This document shows positions 1-11,738 of a stretch of 64,000 nucleotides of DNA, in pieces. This DNA is from Phascolomyces articulosus (lineage: Eukaryota > Mucoromycota > Mucoromycetes > Mucorales > Lichtheimiaceae). A program made the translations under genes and the position numbers. Numbering within the stretch: position 1 is the first letter of the stretch; the number at the start of each line of letters is the position of its first letter. The notes under the pieces are model-generated. The model was not told the origin of the DNA, did not search any database, and was given only the letters and a program-made list of their open reading frames with translations. The stretch is taken from contig JAIXMP010000007.1 of NCBI GenBank assembly GCA_025677815.1, positions 372,001 to 436,000 on the forward strand, read 5' to 3'.

Positions 1-2033
1 GAAATGGCTCCTCGGAAGCTCATTTGTTGTTTACTTTTTTTGATCGGAGATGTACGCATTCTAATCTCCTTTATAGCGAAATTGTGGGGTCGTTTTCTTT
101 TTTTTTTTGTATAACTAAAAAGAAAAGTTTAACGCGTAAAGATACGTATTGGTTACCTATTAGTAGAAACATCACTGTAATTATTACTCATCATTTCATT
201 CTTCTCTTTTAATATGATTAGTATGATGATTGTGAAAGTTATTAACTATTAGTTTGATTGTACCTATATTATCCCACAAGAACATGATTAATAATCGAGA
301 TCAAACCATATAACGTTTTGTCACTGGACCTGCTAAAGATTGTTTATTCCGTTGTGTGCCGATATCCAAAGAAAGAAAAAGGGACATTGCTATGATTGGA
401 TAAAATTTGTCATCTGTGATTTCACGCCGTACTTGTGGTATATAATAAAAAAATGGATTTATAGAATAGATGGGATGGAACCGTGAGAAACAATTTCCCT
501 TTTCCCTTTTGTTTTTTTTTTTTCCTTTTCTTTTGCTTTATTGTTTATATATAAATTCCCTTATTTATCTCTCATACACACGTCATTTTAACGTGGCAAT
601 TAATACTACAAAATAGCCGCAGTAAAAAAGAAACCATCATGTGATATAGCAAGTAAAAACACGTATCTTGAAAAAGAGGTGTAAAAAAAAGGGTGGAGAA
701 TGGATTATAATATCCGTCCAGTCAAGTTCAATTCAGTCGCTTCTCATAACTTAAAAAAAAAGATACAAGTTTGATATAAAATTATATAGTTTTATATATC
801 GAGTATTATTTTATGTGGCGCCAGGAACAGCAATTATACCTTCCTTAACTCTATTGTCAGGTTACTAATGACTGGACCGTGCTTATGGTTGTGGTGTTTG
901 TGTTACAATTCATTCTACTATAATAATAATCCTATTTTCCCTTACAAAACAAAGATGAATTTCATTCGAAATATTTCATTAACAAAATGTTCTTTTACAT
1001 TCTTTTTCAAAATAGATCATCGTGATATAAGTTGGATATATGTTTGCTTATTCCAGTATTTTTACTTTTATTTTTATTGTTGTTTGATCTGGAATATTTT
1101 GGTCGTGTAACTTGGATCCGTTGCTGTTTCATACGAGGTATTACGATATATAATTCTATTAAGACAACAAACTAAAAAACAAGTTGGAAAGCAAAGTTAC
1201 TATGGAGATACTGAATGAAATAAATGTGCTTGTTGGGAAAAGGATTTTGGATTACCTGGTAGATCTTATCTAAGAAATCAGCCCCGTTATCTTGAGGTGC
1301 AATATCTATTTTTTACGTGATCTGTAGGGTCGTGTTGTGGGATTAATATAAGGTAATAGGATTATTGTGTAAATATGATGGATTCATTATGACAGGATAG
1401 TGTATAGGTTTTATAGATACTAAAAGTATCAATAAAAGAGAATACAGCTATATATATCTGTAATTCATTTTAAAAATTGTGAGGTACCGTAATAATTTCC
1501 AGTCATGGTCTTGAGTTGATGGAATTAAATGGTATTTATTTGGATAAGATGATAGAAGAGTTACTGAATGTTTGTAGGACAAGTTACTTATGGCTACTAT
1601 GGTGGTGGAATCATTGAAAGAAAAAAGTGTAAAAGATGAGGAGAAGTATACAGAAAATATAGTATAAAGCTTACTGTGTGATGGCAGCTATAACTTCTTT
1701 TTCATCATCATTAATCTATATTGCTAACTTTTCCTTAACTGTTTATCATTTCTCATTGAACCGAATATTTCGATAAATAAACAAACGTCACTTATCAATA
1801 TATTACATATTTTGGTATTTGGAAAGTTTTGGAAAAAAGGAATTCAGCAAATCAACAAAGAAATACTTAGAAGGAATATGCTTCCTTTTCCCTCTGTTTT
1901 TCTATATACTTTTACTACGGCTGCACAATATCACAGTAACTTGGTTTATAAATATTTTCTCTTTATTATATTATAATTGTATTTTTATTTTCTATATACG
2001 TATATATAATAACTCGGTTAACAATCTTTCGTA
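1..2033. other. Intergenic, AT-rich, no gene recognised
   Basis: No convincing exon is visible on either strand. Open frames here are short and built from A/T runs. A 28-codon open stretch near 315-400 (reading FVTGPAKDCLFRCVPISKER) is bounded by stops and may be a relic or chance. The right part holds the 3' flank of the minus-strand gene that ends at 2034. Confidence 0.5.
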
Positions 2034-3518
2034 TTAATCGTTATTATTACCCAAAGGGGCTACTTTGTTATGTCTTTTAAACCATCGACGAAGTTTAGTT
2101 GCATGGTAAGGTCGAGTAACATGCTGCATTAAAGGAGAAGTAAATAAACCATTGGTTGTTGTAGGTAATGGGGATGTATCCACATTTGTTGCTGTTACTG
2201 GAGGCTGAGAAGCAGAAGAAAGTGGAAGTGGAGGAGATGCTGCATGATTCATACTATTATGTTCATCTCCTGAATAATGATTTTGTAAGGATTGAAATTG
2301 TGATGATGTTGGGTGAGTTCGATGGCGTTGTTGTTGAGAATAATTATTATGAGAATGGTAAAGATAGGAGGGATTGTTATTATTATTGGTATCATCCATC
2401 ATAGTACTTCGTGGTGGTGGAACCCAGCCATCTGCTTTACAAAGGGCTGTTGACCCACTTGTTTCCTGTGCCATGGAACTATGATTTGCTGTTGATGGTG
2501 AATGAAAATGAGGATGATGGTGATGGTGGTGAATCATATCATTTAAACACGTCGACGATGTTTTTGATAATGAATGTTGAGCTAATAAGGTTGAAGATCC
2601 AGTATGACTTGATCCTGAGTGACTTGATCCCATACCAGCTGTTTTATTGCTTAGCAATGTATTCGATGATCCGTGATAATAACTATGACGTTGCATACAG
2701 GATGGCGGTGGTGGTGGTGACGAAGGAGTTGTGAGCATCATACTGCTGGTACGACTACAATTGTTATTATTATTGAAGGGTCGTGTTAACGTACTACCAT
2801 TATTTTGCATTGAATGCAAAAGTTGTCGCATTGCGTATTGACCCACCGCTCGAATATAATATTGTGCAGCTGGATCCAATAATGGCAGGCATCGCATTAA
2901 TGTGCACCAATGTGTATAGGCGACCTGTAGAGGATTTTCGTTCGAGGCATTACTACCATTGTTATGAATCAAAGGAGAATACCAAGGAATCCCAGATGCT
3001 GCTTCGACAATAGGCGAATTTTCATCATGAGGCAGTACTACAGATGATAATGATGTTCCTCCTCCTCCTGTACTCGTATTAGCATTAGCACATGAACAAC
3101 AGCGACAATGATGTTGCCCCATATTCATTGATTGTTTTAAATTCTCATTATGCTGTATCAAATTATCATAAGATTGTGTGACATCCGCTGCTAATGGATT
3201 GATAATGATTCGTTTTCTAGTCGTGCTGTTGTTGTTATTATTGTTGATATTATTACTGTTATTATTATAATTACTTTGTTGTTGTGGATGCTGTTGTTGC
3301 TCCTGTTCATTATTACTGTTGGATTTCTTTTCGGCCTTGGTTGTTTCCAATTTTTCCAACTGTGCAGTTAGTCGTCCGATTAAGTTTGTCAATTCATGTA
3401 CCGATTCAATTTCATCATGTTGTTGTGTGTGTTGAAGATTCTTTGTATTCTTCTTTTTGTTGGTATTAATATCAATTGATTTTAACTGTGGCTCGGGAAA
3501 TGCAAAAGATGATAACAT
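2034..3518 (-). CDS. Hypothetical protein with coiled-coil N-terminus and Asn/Gln/His/Ser-rich body
   Basis: This is a single-exon frame of 494 codons that I do not recognise. Residues about 38-66 (ESVHELTNLIGRLTAQLEKL and on) look like a short leucine-zipper coiled coil. Poly-Gln and poly-Asn tracts follow at about 70-100. A hydrophobic, ordered-looking helical segment lies at about 200-245 (YTHWCTLMRCLPLLDPAAQY and on). The remainder is Ser/Asn/His/Pro-rich and probably disordered. The last 30 residues are basic (KLRRWFKRHNK). The length of the uninterrupted frame, with biased composition and two ordered islands, argues for a real gene. A regulatory or scaffolding role would be a guess. The start is the first ATG after an A-rich leader. 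It lies about 520 bases downstream of the kinesin-like gene on the same strand. Confidence 0.75.
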   Translation of the reverse strand: MLSSFAFPEPQLKSIDINTNKKKNTKNLQHTQQHDEIESVHELTNLIGRLTAQLEKLETTKAEKKSNSNNEQEQQQHPQQQSNYNNNSNNINNNNNNSTTRKRIIINPLAADVTQSYDNLIQHNENLKQSMNMGQHHCRCCSCANANTSTGGGGTSLSSVVLPHDENSPIVEAASGIPWYSPLIHNNGSNASNENPLQVAYTHWCTLMRCLPLLDPAAQYYIRAVGQYAMRQLLHSMQNNGSTLTRPFNNNNNCSRTSSMMLTTPSSPPPPPSCMQRHSYYHGSSNTLLSNKTAGMGSSHSGSSHTGSSTLLAQHSLSKTSSTCLNDMIHHHHHHPHFHSPSTANHSSMAQETSGSTALCKADGWVPPPRSTMMDDTNNNNNPSYLYHSHNNYSQQQRHRTHPTSSQFQSLQNHYSGDEHNSMNHAASPPLPLSSASQPPVTATNVDTSPLPTTTNGLFTSPLMQHVTRPYHATKLRRWFKRHNKVAPLGNNND

Positions 3519-4038
3519 AATTGACCGATATAATATTTATAAAAAATCTATTTTTTAAAAAAAAGAAACAAAGTGGGGAAAAAAAAAACTTCGACGATGG
3601 ATTTCGAACCAAAATTCAAAAGAGGTGGGAAAAAAAGTAAAGAAAGAAGGAGAGAAGGCGCTTAAGTGAAGGGATAAAAACGGAGCAGGTGTATATTTCG
3701 GAGGAGCAAGAGGAGAAAAGAGAGAAGGGGAAATAATAAACTGAGAAAGAAGAGAAGAGAAATCAATAAATATTTTTATGAAAACAAACGAGTCGAAAGT
3801 CAAAGAGAGAAGTAAAAGACATTCCATTGCCCTCTTTTTTTTGTTAGCTATTATTATTGTTATTATTAAGCGTCAGTTATTTCAATAATGCCCGTCAAAG
3901 ATGCAATGGGAAGCATGAGATAAAAAAAGAAGCCTTAAAATCACTATCTTGTTATGATTAATATTATTATTATTGTTGGTATATATAACAGCTACAACTA
4001 CTTCTATCTACAACTAAAAAACTACTACATGATACATC
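3519..4038. other. Intergenic spacer between two minus-strand genes
   Basis: It holds purine-rich leader sequence of the gene ending at 2034 (a GA-rich run at about 3555-3830) and the 3' flank of the kinesin-like gene. No exon is seen. Confidence 0.5.
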
Positions 4039-7000
4039 TCATTTTTTACTAGCTACTTTGCGTTTCTTTTTAGAACCTTGGACGTTTTCACTAATAACCT
4101 TTAATGGTTGTCGTATATTTTTTTCGATATGTTGATCATCATCATTTGCAAGATTGTGATCGTTACTTTGTTTCTGCAGAGCCACAGTTTGATTTGATGA
4201 TGTATCTGATAAACGACGACGTGAACCTTTCATTGATTTTGTAATAGCAGCTGTTGCTGTTAAGTTCGTTGTACGCTCTGGTAAATCAATGGGTCCCCCC
4301 TTTTGATTACTGCTACTGCTATCGGCCATCTCCTTTGCGGTATAACCATCATGATCTTCTTGGGAATGAGCCAAGATTTTTGTTCGCTTATATATTTTCG
4401 GGGTATTCGTGGTGGAAGTGGGTGGTGAATGATGTGGTTGTTGTTCTTTAATGAATGAATCTTCATTGTCAAGTAATACTGATGTGACAGATTGCATTAT
4501 TATATCTTCACCATCGTCCGTATCATACATGAGCTGGCCCTGATCGTCCCTTTTCAGGGCGAATATGCATTGCTCACCACTGTCGTGCTGTTGTTCCTGT
4601 TGTTGATTTTCTAGTACAATGATATTTGCTGAGGTGTACACGTTTCTTTCTTCTTGTTCTTTTTGCGTTGAAATTTTGGATTGGTCTTGTTGATGTCTTT
4701 CTTTTTTATCACTACTACCATTCCCTTCTGCTTCTGCCATGTATCGATGTAATCGTTCTATATAACCATGTAGCTGATCATACTCTGCTTGCATCCTATC
4801 CGTTTTCTGTTGATAGAGTTTTCTCTCCTCGTTCCAACGCGTCTAATGTCGTCATGTTACAAAGAGAAAAAAATATATATACAGAAAGGCATAGCAAAAG
4901 GGTTAGGTATCACTAAACAAACGATTTTTTTTTTGGCACGTAGTAAATGTTGATTTAATAATAAAAGAAAACTATATGTATACCTCAGCCATTGCTGCTT
5001 GCTCCTTATACTTTGTTATTTCCCGATTACATTGTAACAATTGAGACTATAAATATCAATGGAATTGATAGATAAATAAATAGAAAATATTTGGGAATTT
5101 ATTATAACAAACCTTGAGAATGGTCACTTCGTTGTTGACTTTACGTGATTGTTCATCATACTCTTCTAACTGCAGCAATTATAATCAAGATTTTATTACT
5201 ATTCGTGTTGTAAACAACAGTATATTTTTCATTACATCGAATCTTTCTTGTACCTTTTTTTGCATTTCTTGTTTTTCCAGGAACCATTCTTTATATTGCT
5301 TAGCTTCACGTACTGCCTCGTCTAGTTGTGCCTGTATAAATATCAGTATATAATTTCCTTCTTGTACTATTTGATAGTATAATATTATATATAAATAGAT
5401 ATTATTTCCTCCTCTAATATTTTTTTTTCTTCATTTACCTTGAGTTGTAGATTCGTTAGCTGATAATGCTGTTCCTTTTTTTCATGTTTTTGTATATTTT
5501 CAGTAAAGGCACGATTCATCTCATCGCATACTTGTTGTGTTTCTTCAAAATTAAGACCAATGTTATTTCCAGATTGTAGGGTTGGTTGAAAAACACTATC
5601 CTCTTCTCTAGTGTCATTATCAATGTATTCTTCAGGACCAACAACAACAACGTGACGAATGTTCGGAGCATTTTTTGCCTTCTCCTGTTCCTTCAAAGAC
5701 TAACATACAAACACATAGCCCCGACCAAATTGGTCATTTTTGACAAGTTATATTTACAAGTTTCAGTTTCCAACCTATAAAATATAATTTATCCCATCAT
5801 CTCACCTTATTCTTCTTACTATTCGTCGCATCACGTTCGTGCCCTGGTGATGATTCTGCTTGCTGAGTTGACTGATGTTTTTGTTTCAGTACTGTGGACT
5901 GTAATATATTTCGTTCATTCATTAAAGCAACTAAAAGAAAAAAACAATAGTTAACCCAGCAATATTCCATAATATGCACCCATACAGAACCTATCGCCTT
6001 TTTTGGATTTCCAAAGTAATATACATACTTAGCTCTATTTTCAATACTCGAAGTTGTTCTTCATATACTAATGCCTGATATGCAGCCTTGGATGTCAGAT
6101 ATCTGCTCCAAGCTGCTTCCAAGTTAGTTGGAGGAGAAAGAGGAGGTGTTTTTGGTGATGATGTTTCTTCTTGTTCATTTGTGGCTGTGTCAGGGATAAT
6201 GTTTGATATAATATGCAGGTCGTTGATCTAAAATAAGGAAACATACACAAAAAAAGAGAGTCAATGCATTTTTTTTTTTTTAGCTTTGTTACTTTCCGAC
6301 ATACAAAAAAGAAATCGTCGAAAAAAAAAATAGGAGTGGACGATATAAGCTGGTAAATGATCTTGGAAAAACTTTATACAGTTTATAATATATTATTTAC
6401 CTGTTCAAAACCATGTCGGTCAATTTTTGGCACATCTCCTGCATTATCCTTTTCTTCTTGTTTAACAATTATAATGTCATGTTTGTCACTCTTCTCTTCT
6501 TGGTTATGATGATGATTGCGACCATAATTGAGTGATGACAATTGCTGCTCTAAGTTGGAACATTCAACCACGAGCTTTTCAATTCGTTGCTTCTGCAGGT
6601 TCAATTGCTTCGTGACTCGGATAAATTCCTCCTCTTGTGATTTTAGATTCTCCTTGCATTGTTGATGTTCCAACTGTTATAATATATCTTTTTTTTAGTT
6701 CATATCCTCCAATTATATACGTATTTATTTGATGTTTCATTTTGGCAATAATTGGTAATGAAATGAATATGACGGAGAAGGAAAAAAAGTTCGTTGCATG
6801 ACAAGGATTCAGCGTTTCTTGTTCTTTTATTATTATTACCTTTTCAGTTTCACGTTGGTAAATTGCGTCATATAAATATCGACGATAATATTCAACTCGG
6901 ATATCTGGTTTATTGGCGACGGTACAACATTGGATGGTTTGAAGAAATTGACCAAATCGCAAAGCATGTAAGGTTTCCTCAATATTGTAATAAAGTGATT

Positions 7001-8806
7001 CCTTTTGCATATTGTTGATTGATTATTAGAATTTATTATTTTAATACAGTTGGATATGATGATCATCACCATGATAATAATAGATAATACAACTTACATT
7101 CAGGTGCATGATAACAATAGTTCTTCCTAATCCAACAAGATATTCTGCCAATAATTTTGTAAGGACACAAGAATTAAGATCAAGTGAAAAAGGTTTTGAA
7201 AAATCGTGTGTATTGACAGCCTGAACAATCACCTCTATTTTTTTTTTTAAAAAAAAAAGTAATGTTTATGTAAGTAAATTAGGTTGGTTGCAAAAAAAAA
7301 AAAAAATGATGAGAAAAAAAAAAAAGAGAGAGAAAAAAAAGAAAAAGAAGTGGAAATGATTACAAATAATAACAAAAATATAAACAAATAAACATGTGCC
7401 TTTCTTCTCTCTCTCTCTCTCTCTCTCTCTTAATAACCATCACCACCCCAGATCATATAAGAACTTTACTTCGTAATTGCGTAAATGAATAATAGATACT
7501 GCAGGCTGGTTTTATCACAATGGGTTTTTGAAATTCTGGTTGTAATAAATCAACAATTACCAAATTTCCAAGAAATTTGGCTTCGTCCGTTAAACGTAAA
7601 TGGACAATATACGGAACACTGGAGCCTGGTCTAACTTTATCCCAAATCCTGGCCGCATGTGTTACACGTTTCATTAAAGGCTCTAATCCGTTTTCCAATA
7701 GTTCGGCATCTTTTAGAAATAAAAGAAAAAGCATTACATTTTTGTTGGATCCTATTGAAGATCATTACATCATTTATATATAAAAAGAAAACGGATTACT
7801 TACTTTCAATGCGTCGACCCACTCGAAGATCATAACAGAAATTATCTACTAATCCAATGTACCTAATGAATACCAGATGATTCATTAGTATCGATATATA
7901 TATATATAATTAAAAAATTATTACGTGTAATCTACTTGAATCTCGGCTCGATCTTCTTTTCGACGTTGATTATTATATTTTATCAAGTCAACATCCAATT
8001 TGTTAATGATCTGATAAACAGTATCTTTGCTATTATAGTATATGAAAACATTATATAGGGTGTGAGCAAAACTTGAGTCTTTTCTTTATATTATGAATAC
8101 ATATTCATTACCATAGCTTGAAAGATTCAGCATCTCTAATAAATGAACCGTATATTATTGTTAATAGATGTGGATGACATTACAGAGTAGTAAAAAAAAT
8201 ATTACCCAACAGATAGCATGATGAGAGCAGCATTAAAACCTTATATTTTCTTTGTTAACTTTTTTGGTTTCATACCGGATTTTATTATAATATCTGTTTT
8301 CGCTGCTTATGGCGTGATCATTGGGTGTATGTAGGATGGGAAAAGATAATGTATTACTACAATATACCATTTAATGCAAGTTGTACAACTTGTTGTATCT
8401 CTGTAGAACATGCACTGATACCATGCTTGCGAGTTGATAAGCATTTACTATAGGTAAATTTTTCACTGTATATACATTATGGGTAAGAATGGACCAATGT
8501 GCAATATCAAAAGTGGTCTGCATAAAAAGAACACTCACCCTGGTTTGATTCCAGCAATATTGGAAGTAGCTAGAAAATGGACATTGGAAAGATTAAAATC
8601 ACATGAGGAATGAAGAACATTGCAATGTAACACGACTTTTTTTTTTTACATTGTTCTTCATTGACAATCATGTAGTGTTTGGGACTTTTGGTATCATTGT
8701 TATTCGTATTATCAACAAGGTTCAAAGCTGGTATTGGATAAGGCAACTTGACATTTTTAGTAGACTGGTGAAGCCAAGTGATAACATTCAATGGTGATAC
8801 ATTCAT
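4039..8806 (-). CDS. Kinesin-fold protein with degenerate ATP site (pseudokinesin), coiled-coil tail and C-terminal NLS
   Basis: About 18 exons join in phase into roughly 1000 residues. Exons, from the start: 8806-~8539, ~8451-8372, ~8312-8276, ~8239-8208, ~8141-8117, ~8035-7926, ~7862-7803, ~7715-7470, ~7236-7095, ~7007-6840, 6674-6402, ~6229-6030, ~5930-5810, ~5700-5439, ~5330-5254, ~5169-5113, 5045-4984 and 4842-4039. Kinesin landmarks appear in the usual order: SGFNAALIMLSVG (the GYN-before-P-loop strand), IQVDYTYIGLVDNFCYDL (the SYIEIYNE-DLL region), GNLVIVDLLQPE (switch II), LTKLLAEYLVGLGRTIVIM (LTrLLqdSLGGNskT) and NIEETLHALRFG (the closing ETLstLrFA element). The P-loop GxTGxGKT reads LSVGDAES, SSRSH reads SSVPY, and DLAGSE reads DLLQPE, so ATP hydrolysis is unlikely. 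Coiled coils fill about residues 400-700. The C-terminus carries KKKRKV, an SV40-like nuclear signal. Exon 1 has a frame break at an 11-A tract. The subfamily is uncertain. Confidence 0.8.
7408..7430. repeat. (CT)n microsatellite in an intron of the kinesin-like gene
   Basis: A run of about a dozen CT units lies between two motor-domain exons, next to A-rich runs on the other side of the intron. Confidence 0.9.
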
Positions 8807-10726
8807 GGATATAGCTTTATGCTTGGGGGAGAGGAGGAAAAGTGAAGGAAGGAATGAGTAGAGGGGAAGGAACTTGTAGAGATAAATTGTTGTCAATTCA
8901 AGATATGAGAGAATGCTTTTATTATTATTATTATTATAACGCCACAAACAATTTGTTACTACTACAAGTATATTTGTTTGGTTATGATAATGTAAACAGC
9001 CTACAACTATGGGATGCCTTCTTTCTCTTATTAATACTTTGTTCCAATGATCTTTGTCTCATAAGTTAACAACAACAAAACTTTACCATTCCCACCATGA
9101 AGTTGACTATACTTCTCTAAAAAGAAAAAAATTCTTGTTCTCATACACAACTCTGATCCCAAATCTAGTAATTCAATACAAGTTTTTCTTTGCAGATGTA
9201 AGTTGTTTGATGAACTTTATTTATGAGATAAGAGAAAGAGAAAAGCTGCAGAAGGTATGTATATAAGGAATTCTCTTGTGGGATAGAGTCATATAGTAAG
9301 AAATGTCTTACTTGTATATGTAGTGTAGTTTTCGTTTTATCACTGTATTGAATATTAATGGTGGAATTGAGAGATATTCCTTGTCAAATTCTTACGACTT
9401 AATATTATTAATAATTATTGCTATTCTCCCCGTTCTGTTGTTATTATTAATAAGATTCAAGACAAAAGATGGTTACTATGTAGAATAATGATATCGTAAT
9501 TGGGAAGGAGGCGAAAGAAAAAATTGTTGTCAATTCAAATAAAGCACACACACACATAAATATGATATAAAAATATATCACAAGGAATAAAGTCGTACAT
9601 GATGATGCATGAGGCTTTTGCATGTGCTTCATGCTTGTTTGATTGTGTTACATATACAAATATCAACATGAAGAGTTACTTTAATACAAAACTTTTTGTT
9701 TCTGATACTGATAACGATGATGATGCATAGACTTTTGAATTAATAAAAAAAAGATCATTTTATTCATTATTGAATAATAATTGTCATTAAATGATAAAAT
9801 AAACCTGTTTATATATAAAAAATATTATTAAGGAGCAAAGAATCCAACATTTGATATATATTTTAGTGATAATGATGGATGAGATGTTTTACTGTTTTCT
9901 TGGGCGTATAAATAAAAAAAAGATTATTTCGGAGGGCACAGAAGAAAAGGGCAGGTTGTAATAATCAATAATAATAAAAATAATAATGCTTGACTTTTAC
10001 TCGCGGTGTTACCTGACCGAAATCCTTAATAAACGCGTATTGATTAAATTGCCCCCTTCTTCTTCTCTTCACTCCCTGCTCTGGTTCCTTTTTTATAATA
10101 GACACCCGATTTGGGTAATATAGCAACATAAATCGCTTAAACAGATGCGCACGATCCACATAGAACAGTGTGTTCTTTTTTTGTTATTCATCGACATGAA
10201 TAATCATGCTGCTGTTACATGTGAAACATCATTATATATTTATAGATTATTAATAATGGTTAGTAGTTAAATTATTGTTGTATGAATATAATCATGTTTT
10301 CATGATGAGTATAATCGCTATTCAAACAAGCTTATTTTATTATTCAGTGATACACACATGCTACAATATTATTATAATAATATTCATATATAAATATATA
10401 ATAATAGTATTTGTGACGCATGGGCTGCTTCTCAGGGGCTTGACTTTTCTCATCTCTAAAATAAATAAAGATTTCCGGTTATGTGGGAGAAAGTAAGATA
10501 TAACAGAAATAAGAAGGCAAGACACACGGTTGTTGCAAGGTATCACAAGTTGTCGATCCCTCTTCTCTTTCTCTCTCTCTCTTTTAACCCCTTTCTTTCA
10601 AACACCCCCTTGAAATCTATTCTTATTATTATATAAAAGAGCTCATCTTCATTATTTCATTTTTCATTTTTTTTTCTTTTACTACTAAATCAGACGATAC
10701 GTATCGTTATACATTATCTTACAACC
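8807..10726. other. Intergenic; probable divergent promoter region
   Basis: It separates the minus-strand kinesin-like gene from the plus-strand gene at 10727. It is AT-rich with short trinucleotide and A runs. Positions 9965-10159 (minus) hold a 64-codon frame with coding-like composition, reported separately. A CT-rich stretch and a TATA-like ATATAAAAG at about 10632 lie just upstream of the gene at 10727. Confidence 0.5.
9965..10159 (-). CDS. Short unexplained ORF, possible gene relic
   Basis: This 64-codon frame is of less AT-biased composition than its surroundings. It contains a basic run (VKRRRRGQFNQYAFIKDFGQ). No family is recognised and no partner exons were found. It may be a real small exon, a transposon relic or chance. 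Confidence 0.2.
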   Translation of the reverse strand: MDRAHLFKRFMLLYYPNRVSIIKKEPEQGVKRRRRGQFNQYAFIKDFGQVTPRVKVKHYYFYYY

Positions 10727-11359
10727 ATGCTTTCGAAATCAAATTTTCGTTTATTTTCAACAACTGGAACATCATCACCTCCAACAAATACGGTTCAACC
10801 ATCACCCAATAATAATTGTCATTGTACATGCAATTGTCATATTAATAATGATAATAGCAAGGAGAAGAGCATTAACAACAAGAAAGTAGCAGCACGAAAT
10901 GCAAAAAACTCCTTAACGCCACCACGTCGATGGCTCGAGCGTATTTGTCGGCGTCCATCACTTTCATCCTCTTCTTCTGAGGAACCACCTTCTCCTACTA
11001 CAGAAGAACGTACACGATCTTTATTACATGATTTTCAACAATTATATCAAACTGTCCAAGAAGAGGTATGCATATATCCATCTTTTAGAAATAGTAAAAC
11101 TTTTTGAAAAAACGAATCAGTCATTAATTATATACTCATATATCCATCATAACAGATTGCATACGCCACCGAATCCCAAGGCAGTATATATTATGAAGAT
11201 GATTTAATCACTGCAAAACGGGCCTTAGGCGACTGGTTGGATTGTTACGATGAGCTGGTCCACATCATGAAAGGTCCTGAACTCTTATCACTTCATATCG
11301 AATGGGAAGCATCTCGCAATGAACTTAATGAAAAACTCAAGAAATTACCAACCTTATAA
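10727..11359 (+). CDS. Small hypothetical protein, two exons
   Basis: Exons 10727-11065 and 11156-11359 join in phase 0 through a GT-AG intron and give 180 residues. The N-terminal two thirds are Ser/Thr/Pro/Asn-rich with a Cys/His cluster (CHCTCNCH, about residues 33-40) and a basic patch (PPRRWLERICRRP, about 66-78). The C-terminal 85 residues look like an ordered helical domain, including ALGDWLDCYDELVHIMKGPE. The intron falls inside this domain and its removal gives a smooth helix-rich sequence, which supports the model. I do not recognise the family. A TATA-like element and a CT-rich tract precede the ATG. Confidence 0.75.
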
Positions 11360-11738
11360 TAATTTATATAACAAGAAAGGAACTTTTCTTATTAATAATC
11401 CTGTCTTTTGTTTATCTCATTTTTATTTGTATATATTTATATCATTTTTATGCATATTTTTTCGCACTCTTTATTATTATTATTATTGCAAAACGCCGGT
11501 AGTTTTGTGAACTATATGTCATTCATTTTTTTCATGATTGCAAACAATTGCAATTATTTTTTTTATCCTTTCCCCAGTCCATTCATTTTTTATTGTATAC
11601 ATCTCAATTATCATAATTATTTCCATGCAGGGCAAACCATTTCTTATTCTATTTATATCATAATTCTATTTTAATTAAAATACCCAAATATTATTACTAT
11701 TATATATATATTTATATTATTGTTATTATTATGTTTTT
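11360..11738. other. Convergent 3' flanks
   Basis: AT-rich spacer between two converging genes (10727-11359 plus, 11739-13785 minus). It contains an ATT/TAT-rich run and no exon. Confidence 0.5.

Noticed and set aside
868..1110. 80-codon plus-strand frame
   Set aside because: AT-run composition (Tyr/Phe/Asn/Ile), no domain, no splice sites. Expected by chance in this base composition.
2168..3469. Plus-strand frames opposite the hypothetical gene at 2034-3518
   Set aside because: They are antisense of Asn/Gln/His-rich coding sequence, and their composition mirrors the minus-strand gene.
3590..3660. Possible tRNA on the minus strand (GGTTCGAAATCC followed by T-rich sequence)
   Set aside because: The B-box-like sequence is not flanked by a pairing T stem, and no A box or acceptor stem could be found.
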